A stretch of DNA of 64,000 bases from Lethocerus indicus (lineage: Eukaryota > Arthropoda > Insecta > Hemiptera > Belostomatidae). Shown one piece after another: positions 1-15,000 of this stretch; position 1 is the first letter of the stretch, and each line of letters starts with the position of its first letter. The stretch is from NCBI GenBank assembly GCA_019843655.1, contig JACDQD010000004.1:6882001-6946000 (forward strand), in the 5' to 3' direction. A model generated the notes under the pieces. The model was not told the origin of the DNA. It saw nothing but the letters and a program-made list of their open reading frames with translations, and made no database searches. Made by a program: the position numbers and the translations under genes.

Positions 1-982
1 TCCTATCTCGCTTTGATGCGGTCGGCGCGCATGTTTTCTCCGAATTCCGCGTTTCAAAAGGGACCGGTAAACTGTTTTAATGTTGCCGGCTGAACGGCCC
101 CTGTAATTTGATTGGCTGCCGACGGCTACCCCCCGCCGCCGCCGCCTACAACGGTTAATTGTTCCGGCTTTATGAATTTAGCCTACCCCCAAGGCACGTC
201 TCTCTGTATCCCCTGTCAAACCGGATTAAATTTTCGCCCGAATACAGGCATTACTTAAGCTAATTTTGCAGTACAACATAAGTCACCAGACTTAAATAAC
301 TTTGGCTTTGTACAGTGTAACCGGGAATTAATGGGCGAGTATGTCTCTTAATTGTCCGCGTAGGGAGAAATGCGTGTAATGACTACTTCTGGCTCCATGT
401 AAACTTTAATCGTATTTTAAGTACAGCTGTTGTTCTACTTAATTCTTACTTTTGCTGCGTACCTTTACCCCAACCGAGCTTTGCACATTCCCTATTGTAC
501 ACAATTCGGGAATTTCATTCGACCCTCAATGCGTACAGCGCTGCTTCTTCTACGTTAAAATTTGAATGATTCCACGTTTACTTTTATTGGGGAATAGTTT
601 CCGGTGGGTACACTATGAAAATCAATACTGCAGATATGATTGATTTCAAAACCAGAATTATTTATTAATTTTAATTTGTACTCGTTATAATACATATATT
701 TTATTTTATATAGTGTGGTTCGCTGTATTCAATGTAACAAATTATATGTATGCGAACCGAAGGACCTATTTATGTAAATATTCCGCTTATCGTCCGCATA
801 TCGAGATATTGTTAGTTTATATAGACAAAATTGATATGTTTGATTTGTTGTTGCAGTTTCTGAATATATGTTCCGATCTAAATTCGTATTACTGGATAGT
901 CCCAATAAACGTGAACCGCCGCGGCGACAGCTTAGCCCTCTAAGAGCGATTTAAATTCGACCCTCGTCTCAGATAATCCGGC

Positions 983-1017
983 TATCGGGACGGGCTTTCG
1001 GGCTTTCGTATCGGGAC
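983..1017. repeat. Nested small repeats
   Basis: Two tandem copies of GGGCTTTC (992-1007) lie between two copies of TATCGGGAC (983-991 and 1009-1017). Confidence 0.9.
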
Positions 1018-4000
1018 AGTTTCATGCTCGCAACTGTCAAAAACTCGAGCGTAAATTGAGATTTGTGAGGGGCCGAAGTGGCGGCCTGCGGACTAACGTG
1101 CTAAGCGTTGCCGAACTTTTACGAGGGTGCCGGCGGCCCTTATCTGTCTGTGTGGGGAATCGGCCGGCCGACCGCGGGGAGATTTAAAGACCGGAGAGTT
1201 TTATTGTCTGGGGCTTGCGAAGTTGGGGGATGGGGCCGTAATTCAAGTCCCCCAAGTGCCGGGGGTGGAAAGGGGTAGGATTGAGGCGCCTCCGGACCTC
1301 GATTACGGAAAGACTCCCCCTCTTGGACGTGTCAAATGAAGACTCTAACGTCCTCATCCCCGCCGGAATGTCTGCATAATGAATACGAAACGTATCGATT
1401 ACGCGATGATACAATTTTTTCACACAAACTGTAAAACAAGTGTCCCTGAGATTAATAAATTTGGTGAAGGAAAGGAAAATAATTCAAGATTATATCTATA
1501 GCCCACTGTTTTAACATATTTCCCTAATGAATTTCCTACAACTCAATTAAATATTTAAACTAAGTATTTACCGCCGAAGATTCATAGAAACCTAGTAGTC
1601 TGATTCGCTATAGTTTTTATGGAGAAGATAGGACAAACAAAATCCAGTCAATTCAGAAGAAGATTGCGTCGCAAGGAGGAAGTCTTGAGTTTAGGAAGTT
1701 GAAGCTTGAAAAGAAATCAAAAACTATCGTTGACATGCAGGAGACGTATTGTCGGTTCACCGAGTATATGTCAAATGCTACATGAAAAAGAGATACGTGA
1801 AACAAGCTGTAACTTTGAGCTTCAGTCAAGTTGGCCTCAGCCCGGAGGGTGTGTCGCTATCCCGCCCCACAAAATCTATGAAAATTCTAGATAGAAAAGA
1901 AATACATTTCTTCAAAACGCAATACTTGGACTTATTGAATATTTTCTCCTATTTATATTAAAACGTGTGCAACAACGCAAAGTAGATTTGTTCTAATTTA
2001 CGCACGATTCATAAATATGTAATGATTTTAATATATCAATTATTGATCAATAAAGAGGTTGATTTGTGTATATATTTTAGGCTTATTGCTACATATTCAG
2101 CTTACAAAAATTATTATTTTAACTAAGTGCACTTATAGAGGAAACAAAATTCAATATTCTTCGTTCAGGATATCGCTTCTAATTCACAGGTAAATCACAG
2201 CGCCCAATGGTCCCAAATAACTGTAATAGAAGCTGGGTTATTTTCAATGATAATTAAAATTTTAATTGCATTGGAAACGAAGGCGTTTTAGCTGGACCAA
2301 TTTGTTGGATAATTAAACACCGCGTACAGAGCTTTTAATTTCGAAATTCCCAAATGAAGTATTTAACGATTGCTTTGATTAAACGGGCATAATTAATTGG
2401 ATTTGTCCCGTGGCTTGAATCATTAAACAATTTATGTTCATTCCCATATATGCTTTAAAAATTTTGAACAGTCGTCTCGTGAAATCAAATGTAACTATAT
2501 TATGGAAGCGACACAAAGAATTTGTATTTGTCCCCGTTTATATAATTCGATACTGTGTCTGTTGTTTCATTATTATATATAAATGTCGTTATTCCCAAGG
2601 CACATTGATTTTACAAATTAATTATAAACCGATAGCATAGTAGAACTTTCTTATAGACCAGGAACCTCTATAACTTTTCGCAAGCTGAAGTTATACTGAA
2701 CCCGAACAGCCAACTTCAATTTAAATTCATGCATACCTTTTAATTTTATGAAACTGCTAGAAATAATAGACCCCATTACCAAGGCTCTTCCATTAATGAT
2801 ATGCAATGAATATGTCGTTCCAACGAGATAATGCAGAAAGTCAATTGCACTGTTTAAATCGAAGTGTTTGAAACGTAAAATTTTCAACGTTGTGAAAACG
2901 TCTCTGGGGTGACGCGCGTCGCCGGCACGTAAGACTATAACTCGAAAAGTTCTGAAACACGAGCCGCGTTGACTACAAATAGATCGAAGAACGAAAACCC
3001 CGCGGCATTTATATTTTTACGAGTTTTACACCGGGCATTTAAATATAGCGATATCATTTCTCATACGGCGCGCGACGTCGCTGAGGACGGCGAAGAAAGG
3101 GGAAGGTCCGTGTTTTACGAACCAATCGAAAGTCACACTCCATCAGTGTCGTACAGTGTTCAAACAAGATGTCATTTACATAGAAATGGGTATCATAATT
3201 TATGTGTAGAGTGTCGACAAAGCAATATATTATTATATTCGCAACACGAAGATAGACACACTTGGATATAAATGAAGGCATTTTACCAAAACCCTTGTCC
3301 GTTTCATAAATAAATAACAGTACACAATGTTAGTTTTTTCAGTGGTTATATCATAATCCCAACTTATTTTCGGCGATATGTAACAGGACAGCATTATTGT
3401 CGACAATCTAACGATAGATTAAGTAGTTCCATTCTGGTTAAGTAGCTGAAAACGTCGGAGACGGGGAAATTCGCTACCTTTTGTTTATAAGAAATAATTG
3501 GACACATTCTATTTAATTTAAATAAAAAGCCGCACGGTTGGGACGGTAACACGATCCCATTATATTCAACGAAGAACCAGGTGGTTAGATTTTACTGCTC
3601 CATTTCCCGTTATTAAATTGTAATATTTTAACAGTTCTCAGCATTTTTTCGGGACGGAAGCAGAATTAAACATATTTTGATCACAGCGGCAGTGTCGCTG
3701 CGCTTCCGTCTATGAATTTACAACCGCACCCTAGAAAAACGAAGACAGGGTACCGCGGTTAAAAAAATTATATTCTTTTGAAACTGACGTATAAAATTAT
3801 AAAAAAGAAAAGTAGGAAAAAATTCCCCTTTCCGTTCCTTGCCTCTAATAAATTAAAGGTGGGCCGCCGCTAAGTGAGAAAAACGGAGCTAACCTGCCAC
3901 GCCTAATAGCGTTTTCAATCTTCGCAGGACAAAACCGCCCGCAAGAAGTAAACAAGCTGGTGGGGGATGGATTTAACATGCCCCTCGGCCCGAACAAGGA

Positions 4001-5036
4001 CTACAGTCCAAGAGTCGAAAGCAGATTTTGTTTGGTCTTAAAAATCAATATATTAAGTATGGAAAACCATAAAATATTGGTAATTTAGGGGATTTTCTTT
4101 TTCACAACTGACTATTGAGAGCGAGAATGAATATTGGAACTAACAAAAAGACTACAGCTAATGGCAGATCCGAATAATCGCTAATGAGAAAAACAGTATG
4201 AGTGATTCGTGCAAGTGTTAAATTGCAATTTTCATGTATTTAAGGATGCGTAGTAGGAATTCTGTTTTACGATATTAGCGAAATTAATCGGTATTTACAG
4301 TAGTCCGTTAAACGAACGAAAATTAACGTTTTGTGTTCTGCTGAAATTTACCCGTAGTTTTGGATTTGGAAATTGGGGGAAATAGGTTTTAGATGAAACC
4401 GATAAACTACTGAAATAAATCAACCCGTACGCCAAGTGAAATTTTTACGATCTGAACTTTTGATGGCGCCGTCATCAAATCTTTGTTACTTTGTATCGTT
4501 CAAGAGGTCGGAATTTGGTGCTCAGTTTATTGACTGCTGTCTTTATGAACTTACAGAAAAATAGATAAACAAAATGGGCGACAATTTATTATTTCACCTC
4601 GGTCCTTTTTGCTGTTATTGAATCCACATCTCTTCACGGTATCTCGTTAACTGCGAGCCGGAGCTCTAAAAGGTTGTGGCAAAAATGTCAGCAGGTTACC
4701 GACCACTCGGGTGGATAACACACAGCAGGGCCGGGTCGAATAGGAGCTTATTAAATCTGAAAATTCTCTCAGGGTATATTTTCGACTGGGGGACGGGAGA
4801 ACTGGAGGAACTCGGTTCGGTTCGAATTGTACATTTAGCGGGGGAAATATACGTTCGACGATATATTTTCCCATATTGTAACGCGTCCCTGTCGAGCAAT
4901 AGGGACGGATATGGGACCGGAGAGAGTAATGTGAATACTCATGTGGTGTGTAGGAGGGAGGGGCGCTTGTGCCCCTGAGAACTCTTTCCGGAAAAAGTTG
5001 TATGGGTTAAGCATCTGTTATTTATTTAATATCTGT

Positions 5037-5039
<3 letters not shown>

Positions 5040-5077
<38 letters not shown>
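5040..5077. repeat. (AT)n microsatellite
   Basis: About 19 uninterrupted AT units. A short ATA repeat of five units follows at 5099-5114. Confidence 0.97.
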
Positions 5078-5080
<3 letters not shown>

Positions 5081-6718
5081 TCTCTTTATGGATGTATGAT
5101 AATAATAATAATAACTTATGCGACTAGAGAGAAATAGAGTTATTTAGGCCTGAAATCACCTTGCACGTAACAAGCGGAAGCAATGAAAATTCTAAATTAC
5201 TGTCGAGTTCTTTAGTTACGACGCTCAATTCGTTTAATTATTCATTTCGTACCGGAAACGCTAATTCCTCGGGACTTCTTCCTAAACAATCATAAATTGT
5301 CTGCATGAATAATTCAACTCTTAAATGCCATTCATGAATTTCGTTACCGTTATTGCTATTTGGTAATCGCTTGGGAGGGAATGAAAATACAAAGTAAAAT
5401 GTTTTTATAACATTCTCAAAAGAGTCCTCCCTGTCGTCAAATAATACATTAAACATTCCGGCGGGACATTTACACAGGGAGGGAGATAGATAAAAATATC
5501 CACGGCCGAGCCGCCATGGCGACGGCTCATTATCATCCACTTGTTGAAGGGGCTTCGTTAGAAGGGGCAGTTGGAACCCAGTCTCTGTGCCTGAAATTCA
5601 GTCTTATTTAGAAATTTATTTATTTTTTTGAACAAAACCGGGAAATAATTTATGAATGACTGAATTCATAACGGAAATTACTTTTCACCGCAAGAGAGTA
5701 CGTCTGTTTAGGGGTAATATCGTGCTGCGCTGATATTAAGTAAGGAAACAAAGTTTGCATCACTCTGAGAAGAATTTTACAACAGAAATGATTTTTTTTT
5801 ACATAATGTGCAGCGTTTCTGGTAATAAAAATAAAGAAATATTTCCAGCATGCGCAGTTCCCTGATTTTTTTTTCATTGTTCGCCTCTATATTTGTATTT
5901 TAAAGGAGTGCCTACTCACGTTGGGGAGATGATGAAACTACCTTCGACCGAAATACGGGAATAATTGCACGAGCCATGCAATGTAAGCATCATTTAAATG
6001 TCATATTAAAGAGCATATGTAACATTATTCGTACGTAAAGATGTTCCAACAGTAATAGGGAAAAAGGAATTCTGTACTCGAATATTTTTAACTTTCTGTG
6101 TCCGTTATTTGCGTTATTATAAATTGTGCATCTATTAGAAAATGTTATACTAATGAACTGAAAAGTTTGCACTAAGTTGTGAATAGGGGACTGGAAAATA
6201 TCATAAAAGTTTCTAAGGAAACTCTTATTTGTGGTCCGGGTCGTATATGTGCGTATGTGACTCACGCGTGTTGGTATTGATGCGGCGTGCTAAATAGAGT
6301 TGGGTCCCGTACAGCAAACATAGGGCCCAGCCGACAATGGTATAAAATATCTTTTTGGCCCAGACGGACTCACACAGCTGCGCCCTCGGGGGGTACGGGG
6401 GTTGGGGGCGGGCGGCGAGCAGGGGAGGATGTAATTAAAATTCATTGGGGTGGCCGCCCCGTCCGCAGTCGCTATTGTCGGCGCCAAAACCCCGACCGCT
6501 ATTGATGAAACCAATAGGCAGAGGGACCGAACACTCCCTCTTGGTCCAATCCTCTCTGTTAAGTATCCTATTTATATGGGCCTCCAAACGAATTTACGTT
6601 CTCCGAATACTTGTTCAAGTTGGGACGATGTAAATAAATCGACGGAGACCGAAATGGTCGTGAAGCCAAAATTTCACTGCGATGATAGCGACGACAGACA
6701 CCTTCAATGAGGGCTCAC

Positions 6719-6769
6719 CTTCCTTTATGACCGTAAGGACGTTTACAATGCTCGCCGTTATCCTTCCTC
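6719..6769 (-). CDS. Candidate 51-base exon, gene unknown
   Basis: The acceptor is strong: tttaatttctgtag before GAGGAAGG. The donor is AAAGGAAG followed by gtgagcc. The length is 17 codons, so inclusion keeps the frame. Two frames are open: one, entered with one carried base, reads GRITASIVNVLTVIKE; the other, entered with two, reads RKDNGEHCKRPYGHKG. The phase-0 frame has a stop. It could be a downstream exon of the FERM-like gene 29 kb away, but at least one intermediate exon, or use of the internal donor at 36144, would be needed to fit the phase. Pairs of good splice sites this close also occur several times by chance in 64 kb. Confidence 0.28.
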
Positions 6770-9022
6770 CTACAGAAATTAAACGCAAAAACAACTACAG
6801 AGTTAGGACTTAACTATTTGAATAGTTATAGGTAACTCGACGACAGCAATACTTGTTGCAAGGAACAAAATTTATTTCTGAAATTTAAATCAAATTTCGC
6901 TCGTGAGTGCTTCGGTGTGAGGGCGCCTCTTTGTTTTCCCGAACACGTTCCTTTTCTTAAATTCATATTGGAAATTGACGATTCATTTCAAACGACTGGT
7001 ACATTTCAATGAGCGCCATCAACAGGTTGATTCGTTTCATATTCTGAAATCGGAGTCAATAAAAACCGTTCTATAACGGGCTGGGTCATGAAACGCCATT
7101 CATGAGCATTTAGAGTTTCGTCGTATATTCATTCAACGCCCAGTCGACAAATGAAAAACGAAACCTACAATTGATTCATTATTATTAAGTGACTATTATC
7201 CGGACAATATCAATTATTTTTGAATGTCAGTTAATTGATTTAAAAATATCAAAGCAAGATATATATTTTACAATTCATTGCTAATTTAATTGCGCTTGCC
7301 GCGTTTGATACCCGGCTATTCGTGATCCGACGAACCTCAACATATTTCAAAATAGAATATTTTATTGAGCTCATTCCCGGGTATATTATGTTCAGTGTTC
7401 AGAGACGGGATTGTTGATATAAATAAACGTTCGGAGGGGAACACTGATTAAAGTTGGAATTCAGCCCGGGGGGTGGCGCAACCCCATATTCTCCACTTCC
7501 GCAATTATTGAATCGTGCAACTAAACAAATGAAAACAACCGATGGTGAAACAGTGTAGTGTTAGTGTTTCCGCCTCGCCTCAACTACAAATAAAATATTA
7601 ACAGGGCCGATAATTGTTTCATTTAGTGTTGGCCGTGTATAATTAAATTCCTGTGCGATTCGCGGTACCTGACTAACACATAATTAATTTTCCCTCGGCG
7701 ATAAATCTGCCGGCTGGCAGATGAGACCAATTTTAGAAGGGAATGAATTAATTGAACAGACGGTAAATATTAAAACCGCCGGTAAAAGAATGCACCCGAT
7801 CGTGAAATACAAATAAAAATTAGTATAGTTCATTAATTCGGATATAAAATTGTTGAATCTCAATTATTTTGTTTCTCGTAAATCATAAGTTTATTCCGTA
7901 TGCGGCCGCAGATTAGATGTGTTGTTATCACCAAGATTTGTGCTTTGTCACCGAGTTCACAGCATAAAATTATAGGACTTTAATTGCTACCGGCCTGTTG
8001 AGTGTTCAGCGCATTATGTGATTTCGGCAGAATTACTGCTATTGAAGTTTCTGAAGAGCCATAAAATTGAACACGATTGCGAGAGGAGTTGGCCCGAAAG
8101 CGGCCCACACACACATGAAAACTACAACAGTAAACGTTAATGCGTTGAAATATAATACCAGGGTATAATGAAAGACTGAGTGCTTTCTTATTATCCAAAT
8201 TACTATGTTGCTAAATATTATTTTTACTCTTAATGGTTATTTCTTTAGAAACCCTTAAGTTTATTTGTACTAAAGAGCCGAAAAATATTTTGAGTTCAAT
8301 TCGGAAAATAAACATCCCCATGAAAAGATCGTATTAATAGATTAACATCAAAGGTAAAACCCTATTAATCAACCCACATTTACAACAGCTCAGTGCGATA
8401 TTTGTAAATGATTTACCCACTAGCCATTAAGTCAGTTTAAAGTAAACCCTAAGAAAGACGTTTTATTAAGTAATTAAGAAACCCTAGACCCACGACAGTT
8501 CAACCTGTTGCTACGGGGTCTTAACGGTTCGATTGACATCGGCCTCCGGTATTTAGGTGTAATTCATTGGCTTAGAAAATCCTATTTCTCTTTGCAAAAC
8601 TTTCCTGGCACGCAAAAGATACATGGGTGAATCTGCTGTTTCTGGCTCAGAGCTGTCTGCAATCATGTCCAAAATAGTTCGATTTTGGATGTAGCAATCA
8701 GAGCTGAACCATAGATACAAAGTAGGAATTACTGTTAAGCTCTCAAACAATATAGAGGAAGGGCCTTCTTAATCCGCAGTTCATTAAATCAGACTGAGTC
8801 CTGCAGAGTCCGCCCCCTTTGTAAATCAACGAACAACCAGAATTCAACATAAAGTGAAAATAAATTTGGTCTCGCTTGCAATCGGCGGAACCGTTATTCT
8901 TCTGCCTTTCGGAGTGCATTCTGTAATATTTAAAGAATGGGCGCTGAGAATTTCTCCACTTTGAGAAGGAAACAAGGAGACAGAATCAAAAGCGGAGCCC
9001 CGGGGGGCTGTTTAGGGGTGAG

Positions 9023-9073
<51 letters not shown>

Positions 9074-12000
9074 TCCTCACTTAACTCCCTGTTAACTGAC
9101 TGTCACCCTCTATATAATTAATCCGCCGCCAATGCTAATACACCGCCGATCGTCACTTCGATCGGCCCACGGGGTATTGCCGGGCTGTAGTAGTCTAATT
9201 TAAATTTGACAACGTGCCTTTGATACGAAGCCTTTGAACTTTCCCACCAGACAACACTGTCGAATTGCCATACACGTCCGCCGGCAGCACTTTATTCGAT
9301 CGCTAGAAGAATACAGTTCGTATCGACACTCGTTTATCCGAACTTTAAGAGGACACCCGCGGCCCGGTTCACTACTGAACCTGATTAACAGGAAGCAATC
9401 GAAATAGTATTAATCTAATTAAACAGTAAATATCCTGGTAGCATAAATTAAGTTAAGCAGATCAGAAATCTGTAATTATATCGTACGATGTGATTTCTCT
9501 CGTATATAAATAAAATATAATATAAAATTTAAAAAATGTGTAGCGTGCGACCGGAGATTGGTTTAAATTAAAGTAGGTCCGCCACGCTTTGAATGTCGCG
9601 GTCTCAATAATAATGGTACACGACGGGGTTTCCGTGTTACTTGAAAATCCCCAGAGAAGGACAGACCGTTCGAATGATTTATGCGATAGAAATAAAGGGG
9701 GAAGGGGCCAAAAATACGGGATTTCGTTGTACACGCAACCCGGTGACATTGAATTTGTCATACCGCCCCGAAAAACGAAATAAAATGACATTAACGAAGT
9801 ATACCTATTATTCCTTTACGTAGAATTGACCACGTTTAATGGACGTCGCGTGGATTAAATGTATATTTTAGCGATGATGAGAAAATCGTAATAGTATATT
9901 TATTGGAGTTATATGTAACAAATGTGTGAAACATGTTCGTACTTTTTGCGTAAGGACTGCTTAAAAACCTAGTTCAATTTGAAGAATAAACAGTTTTAAG
10001 AACATTAGACATAAGAAGTTCAGTCTTAAGTGCTAATATCGGACTGTTCACAATTTGTTCGCATTCAAAAACTGATTGAAAAATGTTTCCTTCAGTTAGT
10101 TTGAGAAATTGGTATAATACAACTAAACTGCGATAGAATAAAGCACGGAAAAGGGAATCAGAGACCGCACCGAAGCAATTACCTTAGGGAATGAGAGATA
10201 TTTTTTCGTTCGCTTAGCTGTTCACTCAGTTTGCTTTCTGTTGCATGAACGTTCTTAATTAGAATCGAAGAACAGTTTTATAAGAAAGCATCAAGTCCCT
10301 TCTTTGGTGCGGTGAATTAAATGAAGGTCCATTTCGTTGAATTTCCGTCTGGTCGAGGCGGCGGCGGCGGCGACCCCATCAATAGTCGCTGGCTGGCCCC
10401 TTCAAGGCACCATTTTCCCCTTTTTCCGTCGTCTCTTTTTACGAAATATTTGCACTTCTCCGTGTAGAAGGGCCCTGATAAAATCTCATGGGTAGCAGTC
10501 TGCCCCTTCCGAGGGTGTTGCAGATAGAGGCGGCCACTGGAAATTCTGGCCATGCGAAAACGCAACGGACCGAGGGGCCCTTTTCACGCCCCGAAAATCG
10601 ACACATTTGATCCTTTTTGAATTTTTCTCCGAATGATAAATTTTTCCTATCCTACTCGGGCTCCTTTTAACGCTCAGCGTACCCACCTCCGTCATCGGCT
10701 TAACAATTTATTTTTGCGTTCCATCCAAGTCACATAATATCTCCCGATAACGAAAAGCGAAATGGACGTCGGAGCTTGAAAGTATATGATGATATAACCG
10801 AATTAGACCTACATGTTATTAAAATGGCGGCATTCAAGAGAAATTCGTGTTGCTAATATTCAATAATTGATATTTATTTAAAGATAATATATAATAATTC
10901 GTATTAAAGAGATTGTCTATAAATGTTAGAAGGCAACTGTTACATTCTACATTTAATCAACTATATAAAACTAATTACGATTGGAAATGTCGATTGGGCC
11001 ATTCCTTAATTTGTCTGTTCCCCCCTAAAAATTCAGAAATAGTCGCTTACGGCGAACGAATTTTAATGTTATTATAAAACGGCTGAAAGCAATCACGATA
11101 TCCGCTTATAATAATGGGGACGGTTGAGAGGAAGAAGAATCAAATCAAACCCAGGTCGGCACCAATCGGTTTCCAATACCGCCCGATCAAACGAGCCTGA
11201 AAATTAGAAGAATTCCTTGTACGGCGTCGGGGGGGGGGAGCGAATTTCTATTTGCCCAATTGGTCCGGTAGCCTCGCGATACCCGCCGCCCCTTCCCCAA
11301 TTAACTTTCCGCGGGGGATGAACTGAGTCACTTTTCGCTTTAAACGATATCATGGAAATGCCCTCCCACCCCCCAATTTATCCCGCGATGAAAAATCTGC
11401 CGGTTCCCGGGAAAGTAAATTACCCCGTCTGGGAAAAACAATTTTGGCTCGAGGTTGTATAATTTTGATTCGTAGATTACCCGGGCGCGGTACACATTTT
11501 CGACTGTAGTGACTCGCGTAAAATGCCGGGTGGGATGGCGTTATGAGTGATTGAATTTTTTCTCATCGAAGTAAAGTAAATGTGGGGGGGGGCGAGGGAA
11601 AAAAAGAAAAGAATATTGCGGCTAGATGAAACGGTTAGAGTCTAAATGACCCATTTTGGGAAACAAGACCCCGTGGATGAGAAGGGAGGCCCACTGCTGG
11701 AAGTTTCATTGTGTGAGATGCGATGACTGGGAGGGGTCTGGAAAGGCGGAAGGGAAGCGCTGGGTAAAACTTTTCCATGGGGCGTACTTTGGAAGTAATC
11801 AACCGCTGGAATGCGACCGCCCCTCGCCGATCTCAAGGCAACTTTAGCCTCGGAAAAAAGTAACAAATAGAAAAATGTGAATGGGGAAAGAAAAATGTCA
11901 GGTCTGAATACGGGATTTTCCCCCCGGGGGATTTGTTTGTCCGCTGTTTCCTTCGTCCGCATTTAAAGGCGAAATAAAGTGTTCACTGTTAATTATTCCG

Positions 12001-15000
12001 CTTATTTACACAGAAAATAAGTTCCAGACATGTTTCTTTTACTACGTTTTATAAATCCTAAAGTCGAAAGCTAAACTTTCACTCGTGATCACCAGAAGAG
12101 TGAAGGAACTGAAATGAAAAATAGATTTTCGAGAGAACCATAACATTACATTTAAAAAAATTTTACAGGTTTAACATTCGATTAAAACAGGATCTCGGTA
12201 TCACTTTCATAATTGAGAAAATCGGCAGCCATGGATCCTCGTTATTTTTGTCGGTGAGCCGAGATAATCGTTCCTGAACCTATTTACTGAACAGAATCTT
12301 ATTAGTGACTCGTTTAATCGCCTGGGGCCTCGAAGAAGGTAGTGTGGACCGTCGTCTAATTATACAGCGGAGTGTAGAAGTGAAGGGGCATATGCCCGCC
12401 GAATGCAAACGGCACGGCCTGAGAGTATACGGTATAGTTCAGCGTTTTGCATAATTCTTAAACGGTTATACGGCCCGTTTAAGGCAGGAATTTGCATAAG
12501 GGGCGAAACAACCGCGGGCAGAGTGACTTTTTAGTTCCGCATTTCCTGTGCTAGTGGCGGTCAAAAGGGACGGTTTTAGACTTTGCTAAATTAGCGGAAT
12601 AATTATCATTAGCCTAAAGTATTATTATTACGTTTCGGAGCAGTACTCAACACAATTAACCAGATGAAATGTATAAACGATAAGGGCAGAATCTATAAAT
12701 AAAAGTCAATATTTTGATTTATTCATCAAACAGGTCCTGTTTTGCACAAGGGTAGAAATAACGTAGAAATTGCCAGCGAGAATCAGGTTACCGTTAATTA
12801 CCCCACGTTCGACCTCCTAACGTTCGTCCAGTTTTATCCTAGTTATTAATATTAAATCAAAATTTTCGCCAAGGTTTAATCAGCAACGTAATTACACCTC
12901 TCCACTCAGGTCGCTGAACGCTGTAGGACTTGACTTGCAAGTGTAGGAACCTTGATTAAATATGAACGCACCGGCACTATCACGCTAAAACTATTATCCA
13001 TCCACGGTTATTATTATTTTATTAAACATATTATTAAATTCATAAATATCTAATTAAATAATAATAAACTGATTATCTTTTTTGTTTAAATCGAATTAAG
13101 ATAAAAGAATAAAAATTGTATCGACCTTGTTTTCCAGTTTTTGGTTCTACAGTCTCATATAATTATGACATTGTTAATCAGTTATTTTATATAATATTTA
13201 AAAACTATGCATAGTCCTTGCATTAGGCTTTATGGCTACAATCGAATATATAATAAAATTTGCGCTATTATAGTTTTAAATATCTCGTACGTTGGACATA
13301 TGTTTATTAATTTATAGTAAGAATTTAGGGGGTCTGAACTTCAAAATCACAGAAAAGATGACACCAATTTTAAAGGAATGGATAATATTCATGTTACCAC
13401 TATTTGAACCTTAAGCCAATTAAGGATCATAGTATGGACCTGGTTACATCCTATGTGTTTTTTTACTTTTTCGAAATGCCTCGCTGTTCCCTACTTTACG
13501 CCCGATTTTGATGCTGTCCTTTAACGGAATGACGATAGTAATAAAACGAGGTCTACCCATTTATAACATTTCACAAAGACACAGAACCTTAAACTCGGCA
13601 TAGAGCGGCGCTGTACGACACCGAGTAATACGCCCCAAAGGCAAGTCGAGTAGAGGATGTAAAGCAGAAGTACGGGGCAGTACCGAGCGCGGTGCCGCGG
13701 AATTGGGTCAAGTAGGCGATTGACGGCTTCTGGGAAGTGCTCTGGGCCAACAAAGAGCGAAGCACAGTGAAAAAGAGAGATATCTTCGATAGTGTCCAAT
13801 GCATTCCTAAAACCAGCGATGAGGGAAAAAAATATTCGCACAAACTTTTTCTGCCGGTTTTCCAAAAACACATATAGCAAGCATATACTACAAAGAATGC
13901 CGGTATAATAAATCAACGCCAAGGTGCGGTAATTTCAGACAAATGTCAGAGTTCAATAAAACAATCATTTCATTATTCTGAATACGCTGATAATTAGCTG
14001 AATTATTTACATTGTCTCCAATCGCCCAAGTTTCTCCAAAGTGCCCAGCTCCTGTTTTTATTTGCGGAAATAATCGCGAAAGGTATTTGACAAATGAATT
14101 CGTAAATAGCCCTGCGAGCGGCCAGTAGAGACGCCAGATTGCTGAGGCATGTGTGCAAGCAACAAACAGCCGTCCACTTCACAACAAGTGCTTTCACATA
14201 CCCGGCCCCTTACTCGGTCACAGCTGAACCAGAAGGTTTTCCACCGCCCACAAGACCAATACCTTCCTCAGATCCGATCGCCGCGATACCGGAATAAATA
14301 TAATTTATTCAAAAACACTCCCCAGTTGTTCTATTCGAACGTATACCGAAGCGTATCTGTATCCGTTTTACCGAATCTTCGCACCCAGCCCACGCACAGG
14401 ACATACATGAAATACATACTGTAACACATATGTTTTCTAGGTTCTATTCATTAAATACAACCATTGCACAATGCAATTCTGATTATATTCCGATAGTATA
14501 AAGAATATTATTTTTGTACTAGATTTCTTAATTTATCGACCTCTATCACTTGTTGTGCCGGACCGATTTTTCTTTCAACTATAACCGGTAGTATTATGTC
14601 TTGTAAAAAGATAAAACATAAAATTCGCAATAAAGTTCGCAATTAATGTAGGTTATCAGTATTGTTTCGTACAAGTAGAATCGGTGACGTTTCACTTGAG
14701 GTTTTACATTTTAATCGTTGACGCACGACGGGCGGCCTTTAGAGGCAGTGATTGGGGGTGGCCCGTCTTATAATTTATTTCTGTTTGAGGCGCTTAATCC
14801 TGTACGGGGCTTGAGCCAGGGGCGTCAAAAAGCCCCGGCAAGTACACAGGCAGCCTGGTTTATAACCGGTCATCTAAATTTGCCATTAATGGCTAAATCT
14901 ATATTAATACATCCTTGAGGGTCGACACTAAAGCAGCGGAAACTGGTCTTTGGTGTGGCGAAGGGGTTGGCTACGGGAGTGGTGAGGGGGTGGTTGGCAC

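Larger units (their letters stand above)
1..6718. other. Non-coding stretch
   Basis: AT-rich with GC-rich patches at about 1-240, 1060-1340 and 6360-6540. The short open frames here overlap on both strands and carry no recognisable motif. No gene is supported. Confidence 0.6.

Noticed and set aside
13521..13922. 133-codon minus-strand frame with hydrophobic stretches
   Set aside because: A second minus frame is open over the same bases. The product is not recognisable and no promoter or splice signal supports it. A decayed transposon fragment is possible but I see no motif.
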